From assembly GCA_947383645.1 (NCBI GenBank), contig CANDEH010000043.1, forward strand, positions 1-19,034: DNA of 19,034 nt, in the 5' to 3' direction. This DNA comes from an uncultured Clostridia bacterium (GTDB lineage Bacteria; Bacillota; Clostridia; Oscillospirales; Oscillospiraceae). This document shows positions 7,142 through 13,768 of this stretch, piece by piece (position 1 is the first letter of the stretch; every line of letters starts with the position of its first letter). Position numbers and translations under genes: made by a program. The notes beneath the pieces were generated by a model that searched no databases, had not been told where the DNA came from, and saw nothing but the letters and a program-made list of their open reading frames with translations.

Positions 7142-9239
7142 AGCGGTTACCCCCTTCTCTCTCGCCCTCCAGCAGCCGGTGCAGCCGCTGGAGATGGCAG
7201 CTCTCCTCCAATACCACCTTGCCCTTGGCGCAGATGGCGACGCGCAGGTGCTCCTCCGCCTCCTCCAGGGTGATGAGGCCCCGCTCGGCAAAGACGGCCA
7301 GGCCCACCTCCGAGCGGAGGAAGGGCTCCGCCCCGCCCATCTGTCCCGCCAGGCGGCGCAGGGCGGGGAGGCGGTGGTCCAGAACCTCCCCCTGGCGGCT
7401 CAGCTGCACAAGGGTCTGCCAGAGGCGGACAAACTGCTCCCGGCTGGGCAGGAGCCGGGCCGCCTCCTCGGCGGTGAGGTCCGTGCCGGCGGTGAGGGCG
7501 GCGGCCAGATTGAGGCTCTCCCGCTCCCGCTGGCTGGGGAAGTGGGAGGCGCGCAGGTCCACCACTTGCAGCTGCACCGTCCGGCTGCCCCGGAACTCGT
7601 TGACCTGCAAATAAAAGGCCGCGTCCACCCGGTCCCCGGCGTCCAGGGCGCAGTCGGCCCGGGTAGCGGAGAAGTAGATGGCGTCGAAGGTGTACTTTCC
7701 CTTGCCCAGGCGGAGCTTGAGATGCTTATTCTGCCCCACAGGCTGGATGCTCTCCAGCTTGGCGCCCAGAAAACAGAACACAGGCCGTCCGTTCCCCGCG
7801 CCGTAGGGCTCCAGGACAGAGAGGGCGTCCACCTCCTTGAGGGTAATCAGCTCCGGACGGCGGAGAACCACGTCCACCTCCAGGGAGGACACCGGGGCCA
7901 CGCCCCCCACGTACTCGCTGACGCAGCGGTTGATCCGCCGTCGAAAGGCGGGGATGTTCTCTCGCTTAATCGTAAAGCCCGCGGCCAGCTCGTGGCCGCC
8001 GAAGCCCTCCAGCAGGTCGGCGCAAGACTCCAGGGCGGTGAAGAGGTTGAAGCCGCCGTAGCTGCGGCAGGAGCACTTGCCCATGTCCTCGTTCAGATGG
8101 ATCATGAAGCTGGGACAGGAGTACTTCTCCGCCAGACGGGAGGCCACGATGCCCACCACCCCCTGGTGCCACTGGTCGCTGGAGAGCACCAGGGCGCTGC
8201 GCTCACTCTGGCCCATGGTCTCGATCTGCTCCACGGCCTGATTGAAGATCTCCTGCTCCACCACCTGCCGCTCCCGGTTCAGCTCGCACAGCTGCCGGGA
8301 GAGGGCCTCCGCCCGGGCGGGGTCGTCGGTGAGGAGCAAATCTGCGGCCAGCTCCGCCTCCCCCATGCGCCCGGCGGCGTTGAGCCGGGGGGCCAGGACA
8401 AAGCCGATCTGGATGGAGGTGATCTCCTTGTCCCAGAGTCCGGTCTCCTTCAAAAGGGCCTGGAGGCCGATAAAATCCGTATTGCGGATGCTCTGGAGGC
8501 CCCGGTGGACGATGGTCCGGTTCTCCCCGCTCATGTGCATCACGTCGGCCACGGTGCCGATGGCGGCCAGGGTGCAGTATCGGGCGAAGAGGGCCTCCTC
8601 CCGGTCGTCGCCCCCCAGGGCCAGCACCAGCTTCAGCGCCACGCCCACCCCGGCCAGGGACTTGAAGGGGTAGGGGCAGTCGGGCCGGTGGGGGTTCACC
8701 ACCGCGGCGGCGGCGGGGAGCTCCTCCTTGCACTCGTGGTGGTCGGTGATGATGAGGTCCACGCCCAGGGTCTTGGCGTACTCCGCCTCCTCCACGCCGG
8801 TGATGCCGCAGTCCACCGTGACGATCAGGTCCACGCCCTCCTCCTCCCGGAGGTGGCGCATGGGCTCCTTCCCCAGACCGTACCCGTCCTCCAGGCGGCG
8901 GGGGATATATTTCACGCACCGGGCCCCCCGGCTGCGCAGGTAGTCCACCAGCAGCACGGTGGCGGTGATGCCGTCCACATCGTAGTCGCCAAACACAGCG
9001 ATCTTCTCATCCCCTGCGATGGCAGCGTTAATCCGGGCCACCGCCCGGTCCATATCCCGCATCAGAAAGGGGGAATAGCTGAGGCTCCGCTCCCGCTCCA
9101 GAAACACCGCCGCCTCCTCCACGCCGGCCACCCCCCGGGAGGCCAGCACCGAGGACACCAGGTAGGGATAGCCGGCGTCCATCAGCTGCGCCACCGCCTC
9201 CTCCGAGCTGCCGACGGTTGTCCAGCGGGCGTATCTCAT
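7128..9239 (-). CDS. recJ: Single-stranded-DNA-specific exonuclease RecJ
   Basis: A 703-residue RecJ, between the lengths of the E. coli and B. subtilis proteins. It degrades single-stranded DNA 5' to 3' in recombination and mismatch or base-excision repair. DHH-family motifs are visible: GDYDVDG at 84-90, VDCG at 142-145, DHH at 166-168 and the AAIGTVADVM segment near 225-234. The APRLNAAGRMG bridge comes next, and the DHHA1 motif GGHELAAGF follows farther on. The C-terminal 250 residues form the OB-fold and the extra Firmicutes-type tail. Several in-frame ATGs exist upstream; the one at 9239 is chosen because AGGAGG lies about eight bases before it. The recJ-rel pair is a common Firmicutes arrangement, and a strong promoter precedes it at 9306-9334. 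Confidence 0.96.
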   Translation of the reverse strand: MRYARWTTVGSSEEAVAQLMDAGYPYLVSSVLASRGVAGVEEAAVFLERERSLSYSPFLMRDMDRAVARINAAIAGDEKIAVFGDYDVDGITATVLLVDYLRSRGARCVKYIPRRLEDGYGLGKEPMRHLREEEGVDLIVTVDCGITGVEEAEYAKTLGVDLIITDHHECKEELPAAAAVVNPHRPDCPYPFKSLAGVGVALKLVLALGGDDREEALFARYCTLAAIGTVADVMHMSGENRTIVHRGLQSIRNTDFIGLQALLKETGLWDKEITSIQIGFVLAPRLNAAGRMGEAELAADLLLTDDPARAEALSRQLCELNRERQVVEQEIFNQAVEQIETMGQSERSALVLSSDQWHQGVVGIVASRLAEKYSCPSFMIHLNEDMGKCSCRSYGGFNLFTALESCADLLEGFGGHELAAGFTIKRENIPAFRRRINRCVSEYVGGVAPVSSLEVDVVLRRPELITLKEVDALSVLEPYGAGNGRPVFCFLGAKLESIQPVGQNKHLKLRLGKGKYTFDAIYFSATRADCALDAGDRVDAAFYLQVNEFRGSRTVQLQVVDLRASHFPSQRERESLNLAAALTAGTDLTAEEAARLLPSREQFVRLWQTLVQLSRQGEVLDHRLPALRRLAGQMGGAEPFLRSEVGLAVFAERGLITLEEAEEHLRVAICAKGKVVLEESCHLQRLHRLLEGEREGGNRCGYH

Positions 9240-9305
9240 GGCGTATCCCTCCTCTCTCATCTGCGCCGCGGTCCTTTTGCGCATAGATTTGCATAGTAAC
9301 ATCTT

Positions 9306-9334
9306 ATTATAGCAAAGGTTTGGAGAAAGGTAAA
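9306..9334 (-). promoter_or_regulatory. Sigma-A-type promoter for the recJ-rel run
   Basis: On the minus strand a perfect TATAAT (9306-9311) is preceded by TGC, an extended -10, and by a TTTACC -35 hexamer (9329-9334) at 17-nt spacing. Transcription should start near 9299, giving a leader of about 60 nt to the recJ ATG at 9239. Confidence 0.8.
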
Positions 9335-9358
9335 GGAAAAAGTGATCCGCAAAGGCGC

Positions 9359-9386
9359 AAAAAAGGGAGTCTCAAAGGAGACCCCC
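9359..9386 (-). terminator. Intrinsic terminator of the 9389-9973 gene
   Basis: On the minus strand a 9-bp stem (GGGGGTCTC with GAGACTCCC, one G-U pair, CTTT loop) is followed at once by six T residues. It starts three bases past the stop codon. The G-U pair exists only on the minus strand, which fits its use in that transcript. It separates this gene from the recJ promoter. Confidence 0.88.
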
Positions 9387-9388
9387 TC

Positions 9389-9973
9389 TCATGTCGTCCA
9401 AAACTCCACCGCTGCCTCATACTCTCCCTGCTCCCCATTTCCATTCTCAATCCATGCGACAGGAAATTTTACCTCCCGCACCGAGCGGTCCAACAGCCGG
9501 AAGCGAAACCCGGAGCAGTCCGCCAGCAGTTCCACATCGTACTTCACGAACCGGCTTTCATCATACCGGAGCGGCGGAACAATCCGGCCGGTAATCCCCG
9601 CTCTCAAAGAATACTCCACCGCCTGGCACATCTTTTCCTCGTCATTCGGGTCATACGCGCCGATGGCGATGCTGTACCCATTCCACGTACCGGAAACGGC
9701 CTCCGTGTGCTCGTCACTGTCGCCAAAGCGCAGAGGAGCCCCCGCCAAATACACCCGATACATCCGCCCCGCCTGCAAATCGTCCGCATCAACGCACAGC
9801 AAATAGTTGTTCTCCGTATTAATCCTCTCCCCTGCTCCATAGGCCAGATAGTAATCTGGACAGTACGGATTCTTACGCACAGAAAACCTGCACCTCCGCT
9901 CCTCCTGATCCACCACCAAAACCTCCCCACAGGGCGTCTCCAGGGAGGTGATGCAGCGATATACCCAGAACAT
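9389..9973 (-). CDS. Hypothetical protein, 194 residues
   Basis: I do not recognise this protein. It is soluble, acidic and rich in aromatic residues, with alternating strand-like segments (for example CGEVLVVDQEERRCRFSV and YYLAYGAG near the N-terminus, and RFVKYDVELLADCSGFRFRLLD near the C-terminus), suggesting a mostly beta fold. There is no signal peptide, membrane segment or metal motif. The ATG at 9973 is well supported by AGGAGG seven bases upstream; the frame extends farther only through the family A repeat, which is not coding. A clean intrinsic terminator follows. No promoter is obvious between it and the antiporter gene, so it may be transcribed from the antiporter promoter through the repeat, or from a promoter inside the repeat. 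Confidence 0.78.
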   Translation of the reverse strand: MFWVYRCITSLETPCGEVLVVDQEERRCRFSVRKNPYCPDYYLAYGAGERINTENNYLLCVDADDLQAGRMYRVYLAGAPLRFGDSDEHTEAVSGTWNGYSIAIGAYDPNDEEKMCQAVEYSLRAGITGRIVPPLRYDESRFVKYDVELLADCSGFRFRLLDRSVREVKFPVAWIENGNGEQGEYEAAVEFWTT

Positions 9974-10021
9974 TTTCCAACCTCCTCCCCAAAATCCATG
10001 TCCCCAGCACAGCAACCAAAC

Positions 10022-10202
10022 TTTCGCCGCCCGCAGGCGGCGAAACAAACTCAAATCATTTTTGCCGGAAACTGCGTTTTCGGCGAAAATACCTCTCGCG
10101 GAGCGAGCGTCGAACCCCCGGTCCTCCCCCACGGGGGAGGACCGGGGGTGAGGCGCAGAGCGCAGCGCAATCCCCCTCGCTTGAAATCGCAGATTTCAAG
10201 CG
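10022..10202. repeat. Family A structured repeat, copy 1 (six hairpins)
   Basis: A 181-bp element made of consecutive hairpins: 10022-10045 (10-bp stem), 10058-10090 (15 pairs including two G-T), 10095-10107 (5-bp stem), 10114-10149 (17-nt complementary arms), a GCGC-rich motif around 10152-10169, and 10178-10202 (11-bp stem). A second copy lies at 13582-13765 in the same orientation with the same hairpin order. It sits between the antiporter and the 194-residue gene. The last hairpin runs into the antiporter coding sequence and supplies its stop codon. Short open frames through it show no ribosome-binding site and are not taken as genes. Confidence 0.85.
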
Positions 10203-11464
10203 ACAGAATTTCTCTTTCTCGCCGAGGTCCGCCCCTCGGGCTGGATCTCGCCGGCGGCCTGGAGGGAGCGCTTGGTCAGCGTGGGACCCACCAGCTCGTA
10301 GACTAAGACGGAGAGCAGAATCACATTCCGCACCGCCGCGCCGTCGGAGAGGGTCTGGGCGGTGAGGGCCATGCCCAGGGCCACGCCGGCCTGAGGCAGG
10401 AGGGTGATGCCCAGGTGCTTCTGGATAGTCTCGCTGCACCCGGTCAGGGCGCAGCTGAGGCGGGCGCCGGTGTACTTGCCCAGGGAGCGGAATACGATGT
10501 ACACCGCCCCGATCAGCAGCGCCGCGGCGCTGCCCAGAACGCCCAGATCCAGCTCCGCGCCGGATAGGACAAAGAACAGCACGAACAGCGGCGCCGTCCA
10601 GCTGTCCACACGGCCCATCAGCTCCTCAGAAAACTCGCAGATGTTGCAGAAGAGGGTCCCCGTCATCATGCACACCAGGAGGAGGGAGAAGCCGCAGTGG
10701 ACGCCGTCCACCTCAAACTCCACCATAGAGAGACCCACGGTGAGCATCACAAAGCCGATGGAGATGGAGAGACGCTTGCTGCGGGAGTGGAAGAACTGCT
10801 CCACATGGTAGAGAACAAAACCCGCCGCCGCCCCCAGGGCCAGGGACAGCACGATCTCCACAATGGGCTCCACCGCCACGGTGACAATGTTCACAGAGCC
10901 GCTCTCCAGGGCCGTGGCCACTCCGAAGGAGGCGGAGAACAGCACCAGGCCTACCGCGTCGTCGATGGCCACCACTAAGAGCAGGAGCTTGGTGAGGGGG
11001 CCGTCGGCCTTGTACTGGCGCACCACCATCAAGGTGGCGGCGGGAGCGGTGGCGGCGGCCACGGCGCCCAGGGTGATGGCCGAGGCCACGGAGATCACGT
11101 CGGGCCGGATCAGGTGGAGGGCGATGAGAGCGATATCCACCATAACGGTGGTAATCACCGCCTGCAAAATACCCACCACGATGGCCTGACGGCCCATCTG
11201 TTTGAGCTGCTTGAGGCGGAACTCGTTGCCGATGGTGAAGGCGATAAAGCCCAGAGCCATCTGGGAGACGATGTTCAAATGCTCCACCTCCTCGAAGGAG
11301 GCAAAGCCCAGGCCGGGAATATGGAGGGCCCCGATGCAGAAGGGGCCCAGCAGCAGCCCCGCCACCAGATAGGCGGTGACGGCGGGCAGGTTCAGGCGCT
11401 TAGCCAGGCGGCTGAGCAGCAGTCCGCCCATCAGGCACACGGAGAGACAGATCAGAATGGTCAT
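10196..11464 (-). CDS. Cation/proton antiporter, CPA2 (Kef/NhaA-like) family
   Basis: A 422-residue inner-membrane protein with about twelve hydrophobic segments. It should exchange Na+ or K+ for H+ and help in pH or ion balance. The N-terminus (LSRLAKRLNLPAVTAYLVAGLLLGP) is typical of CPA2 transporters, GFIAFTIGNEFRL follows around 72-84, and the ion-binding acidic pair D168-D169 lies in VVAIDDAVG. The C-terminal TrkA-N/RCK nucleotide-binding domain of Kef channels is absent, so this is the short transporter-only form. The ATG at 11464 follows AAGGTG. The last residues (a basic tail ending RKRNSVA) run into a family A hairpin that provides the TGA stop, so the native C-terminus may have been altered. 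It has its own promoter at 11513-11541. Confidence 0.9.
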   Translation of the reverse strand: MTILICLSVCLMGGLLLSRLAKRLNLPAVTAYLVAGLLLGPFCIGALHIPGLGFASFEEVEHLNIVSQMALGFIAFTIGNEFRLKQLKQMGRQAIVVGILQAVITTVMVDIALIALHLIRPDVISVASAITLGAVAAATAPAATLMVVRQYKADGPLTKLLLLVVAIDDAVGLVLFSASFGVATALESGSVNIVTVAVEPIVEIVLSLALGAAAGFVLYHVEQFFHSRSKRLSISIGFVMLTVGLSMVEFEVDGVHCGFSLLLVCMMTGTLFCNICEFSEELMGRVDSWTAPLFVLFFVLSGAELDLGVLGSAAALLIGAVYIVFRSLGKYTGARLSCALTGCSETIQKHLGITLLPQAGVALGMALTAQTLSDGAAVRNVILLSVLVYELVGPTLTKRSLQAAGEIQPEGRTSARKRNSVA

Positions 11465-11512
11465 AACTTTACACCTTGCTTACTATGAGATTTTCTATCT
11501 AAATCGACTGTA

Positions 11513-11541
11513 AAGATACCACTGTACCCCATAATAGTCAA
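11513..11541 (-). promoter_or_regulatory. Sigma-A-type promoter for the antiporter gene
   Basis: On the minus strand TTGACT (11536-11541) and TATCTT (11513-11518) are separated by 17 nt. Transcription should start near 11506, about 40 nt before the antiporter ATG. The -10 matches consensus at four of six positions, so strength is uncertain. Confidence 0.6.
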
Positions 11542-11613
11542 GGTCGAAACAGCCAAAATTCCCTGCGCCCGTCCCGCCGATTTTCAGCATTCTGGGAGGA
11601 ACCTCCCTCGGCC

Positions 11614-12396
11614 TCAGCCCGGCATGGACTGGATTACTGCCAGGATCTCCTCTCCGCTCTGGCCCAGGGGCTCCACGACGGCGTACCAGTCGCCGCAGTC
11701 CAGGTGAAATACCCCCGGTATGGCCTCGATCTCCGCCGCAGTGAGGGCGGCAGGGTCGTAGAAGGGCCGGTCGGTGTCCGGCCGGAATGCCCAGATTCCC
11801 AGGCGGAAGCTCTCCCCCATCTCCTCCGGGGTGGGGACCACCTGTCCGCCGTCCTCGGTGTACACCGGCTCCGGGGGGACGGTGTCGTTGTAGCTCACCA
11901 TGACGTGGCGGTACACGGCGCCGTCCTTCATGGTGGTCTTGTAGAGGTTGGCCCAGCCGAAGAAGTAGCCCTCGGGCAAAACCGCGGGCAGGTGTTCCCC
12001 CAGGCCCTCCAGGGCGGCGGTCTCCGACTCGGTGAGGGAGATCACCTCCGCTGTCTCCACATTGGCCAGGGACTCCCCCGCGGGGAAGCTGGCGATGCTG
12101 GCGGTGATGGGGTCCATGCCCTCGGGGAGATTGTCCCACATCCCGCCGGGTTCGCCGTCCTCACCGATGTAGGCCCCGCCACCGGTGTCGGTGGTTCCGC
12201 CCCCCTGCACGGCGAAGGGGGGCCGATGGCCGTCCCGCAGGGCCCAGTATCCGCCGATCAGCAGGCACAGGCAGGCCACCGCAGCGCCGCAGCGTAGCCA
12301 GGGGGTCTTGGGCCGCTTTCTGTTTTCCTCCAGGGCGGAGGCGGCCAGGTTCTCATCGATGCTGCCGATGGTCTCAAATAACTCTTCCTTTGTCAC
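11614..12396 (-). CDS. One-pass membrane protein, probable anti-sigma factor
   Basis: A 260-residue protein with a cytoplasmic N-terminus (about 33 residues), one membrane span at about 34-53 (a LRCGAAVACLCLLIGGYWAL segment) and an extracellular domain of about 200 residues that starts with a Gly/Thr-rich linker. The N-terminus (MTKEELFETIGSIDENLAASALEE) resembles those of membrane proteins encoded directly after ECF sigma genes in Clostridia. The zinc anti-sigma motif HxxxCxxC is absent, so it is not a classical ZAS protein. The GTG start at 12396 overlaps the sigma factor stop by 4 nt (GTGA), so translation is probably coupled. An anti-sigma role is inferred from topology and position only. 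The outer domain may sense an envelope signal; its fold is not one I recognise. Confidence 0.82.
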   Translation of the reverse strand: MTKEELFETIGSIDENLAASALEENRKRPKTPWLRCGAAVACLCLLIGGYWALRDGHRPPFAVQGGGTTDTGGGAYIGEDGEPGGMWDNLPEGMDPITASIASFPAGESLANVETAEVISLTESETAALEGLGEHLPAVLPEGYFFGWANLYKTTMKDGAVYRHVMVSYNDTVPPEPVYTEDGGQVVPTPEEMGESFRLGIWAFRPDTDRPFYDPAALTAAEIEAIPGVFHLDCGDWYAVVEPLGQSGEEILAVIQSMPG

Positions 12397-12953
12397 AGGT
12401 CATATCCCCTTTCCGTCAGATGGTCCCGCAATTTCTCCCGGAGGCGGCGGAGAGCCATGGCGGCCGCGGCGGGGGTCGTCCCCAGGTCCGCGGCGATGTC
12501 CTGTACCGCGTGGGCGTACCAGTACCGCCGGAGGAACAGCGTCCGCTTCCGGCTGTCCAGGTTTCGGAGGAAGGTCTCGATCTCCTCCGCCAGAGCCCGG
12601 CGGTCCAGGGCCTCCTCGGCGCTCTCCCCGCCGGAGACGATCTCCCCCAGCTCCGAGAGGGCTAAGGCGGTCTCCCCGCCGCCCCGCTTGGCCGCGCGGT
12701 CTCGCCGCCAGCGGGAGAAGGACAGGTTCCGGGTGAGCTTCAGGAGGAAGGCCCCCAGCTTCTCCGGTCTCCGGGGCGGGATGGCCTCCCAGGCGCGGAG
12801 GTAGGCGTCGCTGACGCACTCCTCCGCGTCCTCGGGGGAGTCCAAGATGCCCCGGGCCAGGGCGGTGCAGGCGGTGCCGTATTTCCCCGCGGCCGCGGGG
12901 ATGGCGTCCGGGTTGCGCTCCCAGAACAGGGAGAGGATTTGTTCGTCGTCCAT
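12393..12953 (-). CDS. ECF-type RNA polymerase sigma factor
   Basis: A 186-residue sigma-70 family protein with only the two domains of the extracytoplasmic-function group. Sigma region 2 spans about 20-85, with DAYLRAWEAIPP as region 2.2 and LLKLTRNLSFSRWRRDRA as the -10-binding part. Region 4 spans about 122-178, with the helix-turn-helix near 148-170 (VQDIAADLGTTPAAAAMALRRLREKL). It would direct RNA polymerase to a small envelope or stress regulon. A GTG at 12974 could extend it by seven residues, but the ATG at 12953 has AGGAGG nine bases upstream. The stop overlaps the probable anti-sigma gene. Upstream lies the repeat-rich island, whose family B block ends 54 bp before the start; I see no convincing promoter there. 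Confidence 0.92.
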   Translation of the reverse strand: MDDEQILSLFWERNPDAIPAAAGKYGTACTALARGILDSPEDAEECVSDAYLRAWEAIPPRRPEKLGAFLLKLTRNLSFSRWRRDRAAKRGGGETALALSELGEIVSGGESAEEALDRRALAEEIETFLRNLDSRKRTLFLRRYWYAHAVQDIAADLGTTPAAAAMALRRLREKLRDHLTERGYDL

Positions 12954-13007
12954 GTTGGCGTCGCCTCCTTTCACTCTTAAAGACGCAGGAAATTTGTTGA
13001 TCTAACA

Positions 13008-13059
13008 GGGGGTTTCGCCCCCCCGGGGCGAGTTCCTTTTCCCACGCGGGAAAAGGAAC
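13008..13059 (-). repeat. Family B hairpin block, copy 2
   Basis: 13008-13054 is the inverted copy of window positions 1-46. Here its hairpin is complete: a perfect 12-bp stem GTTCCTTTTCCC (13032-13043) with its complement 13048-13059 and an ACGC loop. A CGCCCC/GGGGCG palindrome precedes it. The block lies 54 bp upstream of the sigma factor start codon and abuts a larger nested hairpin at 13071-13142. Confidence 0.75.
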
Positions 13060-13070
13060 CAAAAGCGCGC

Positions 13071-13142
13071 TTAGGGGTCCGGCGCTGGCGGACTTTAGCC
13101 CCGCCTGTGGCGGGGCACAGTCCTTATGCGCCTTCCCCCTAA
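13071..13142. repeat. Nested 72-nt hairpin
   Basis: Four successive paired segments nest inside one another: TTAGGGG (13071-13077) with CCCCTAA (13136-13142); GGCGC (13081-13085) with GCGCC (13128-13132); GGACT (13090-13094) with AGTCC (13119-13123); GCCCCGCC (13098-13105) with GGCGGGGC (13109-13116), loop TGT. The fold can form on either strand. It looks like a structured-RNA or mobile-repeat body and is next to family B. Confidence 0.65.
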
Positions 13143-13529
13143 GAACCCCAGGGTTACGGCGCTATCTCGGCAGACTGGTGCGGAACATCGCTGCGCAGCT
13201 TCGGACGCGGCGGCGGTGGCTCTTGCTTAGCGGAAGGTATCTTGAGAGCGTTCTCCCGTCTTTAGCCTTGCTATAAACCGCCGCTGCCGCTCTGCCTGCC
13301 TCGCCTCGACTTGCCTCCGAAGAGCACGCTTGAATCGCTGATCGAACAGAGCGAAGGCCGCCGGGCCTGGCGGTAATGTCGGTTATAGTTGATTATAATC
13401 GATGCACTTGAGAGGCGGAAAATGGTGTGCAGCACGGCGGTGGACGCAGCTGTGCTCCATTTCCCTTGCCGATCTTTGTTTGTTTTCATGTTATTCGACT
13501 ATACACGCACCTGTAGGAGCGCCCCCGCC
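13143..13529. other. Gene-free stretch of unknown content
   Basis: About 390 bp with no supported gene. A 72-codon minus-strand frame (13271-13489) starts with ATG but has no ribosome-binding site. A palindromic GATTATAATC (13391-13400) offers a TATAAT on each strand, without a good -35 box on either. It links the nested hairpin to the hairpin at 13530-13565 and may be the body of the same repeat. Confidence 0.45.
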
Positions 13530-13565
13530 AAAACAGGGGACAGGCGTTTGCCTGTCCCCTGTTTT
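13530..13565. terminator. Perfect 16-bp hairpin, probable bidirectional terminator
   Basis: AAAACAGGGGACAGGC (13530-13545) pairs perfectly with 13550-13565 across a GTTT loop. Both strands end in TTTT. It lies beyond the family A copy that follows the SLH-protein gene, so it may end that transcript. Confidence 0.65.
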
Positions 13566-13581
13566 CAAGCCCTCGGCAGAG

Positions 13582-13765
13582 TTTGCGGCGCACACGCCGC
13601 AAATAAATTGCAATCATTTTTTCCGGAAACCGCGTTTTCGGAAAAAATACTTCTCGCGGAGCGAGCGTCGAGTCTCTGACCTCCCCCGCGGGGGAGGTCA
13701 GAGGGGAGGCGCAGAGCGCAGCGCAATCCCCTCGTTTGAAGACCCAGCGAAGCGGTCTTCAAACG
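13582..13765. repeat. Family A structured repeat, copy 2 (six hairpins)
   Basis: A 184-bp copy in the same orientation as 10022-10202. Hairpins: 13582-13603 (9-bp stem, CACA loop), 13616-13648 (15 pairs), 13653-13665 (5-bp stem), 13674-13703 (14-bp arms), a GCGC motif flanked by AGGGGA/TCCCCT arms around 13702-13732, and 13733-13765 (12-bp stem). Compared with copy 1, hairpins 1, 2, 4 and 6 have different bases in the stem yet remain paired. It begins 3 bp past the stop codon of the SLH-protein gene. Confidence 0.85.
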
Positions 13766-13768
13766 AAA

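Noticed and set aside
7098..9296. Plus-strand frame of 732 codons
   Set aside because: It is the antisense shadow of recJ.
10056..10439. Minus-strand open frame across family A copy 1 and the antiporter end
   Set aside because: It overlaps the antiporter in another frame and runs through repeat hairpins. Similar peptides at 13565-13762 and 9974-10132 come from the shared repeat sequence, not from shared coding.
13071..13142. tRNA or other known structured RNA in the nested hairpin
   Set aside because: There is one nested stem, not a cloverleaf with T-loop and anticodon arms, and no TTCRA motif.
13271..13489. 72-codon minus-strand frame in the gene-free island
   Set aside because: It starts with ATG but has no ribosome-binding site, has low-complexity basic composition and shows no domain. 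It could be revisited if homologues show coding-type substitution.
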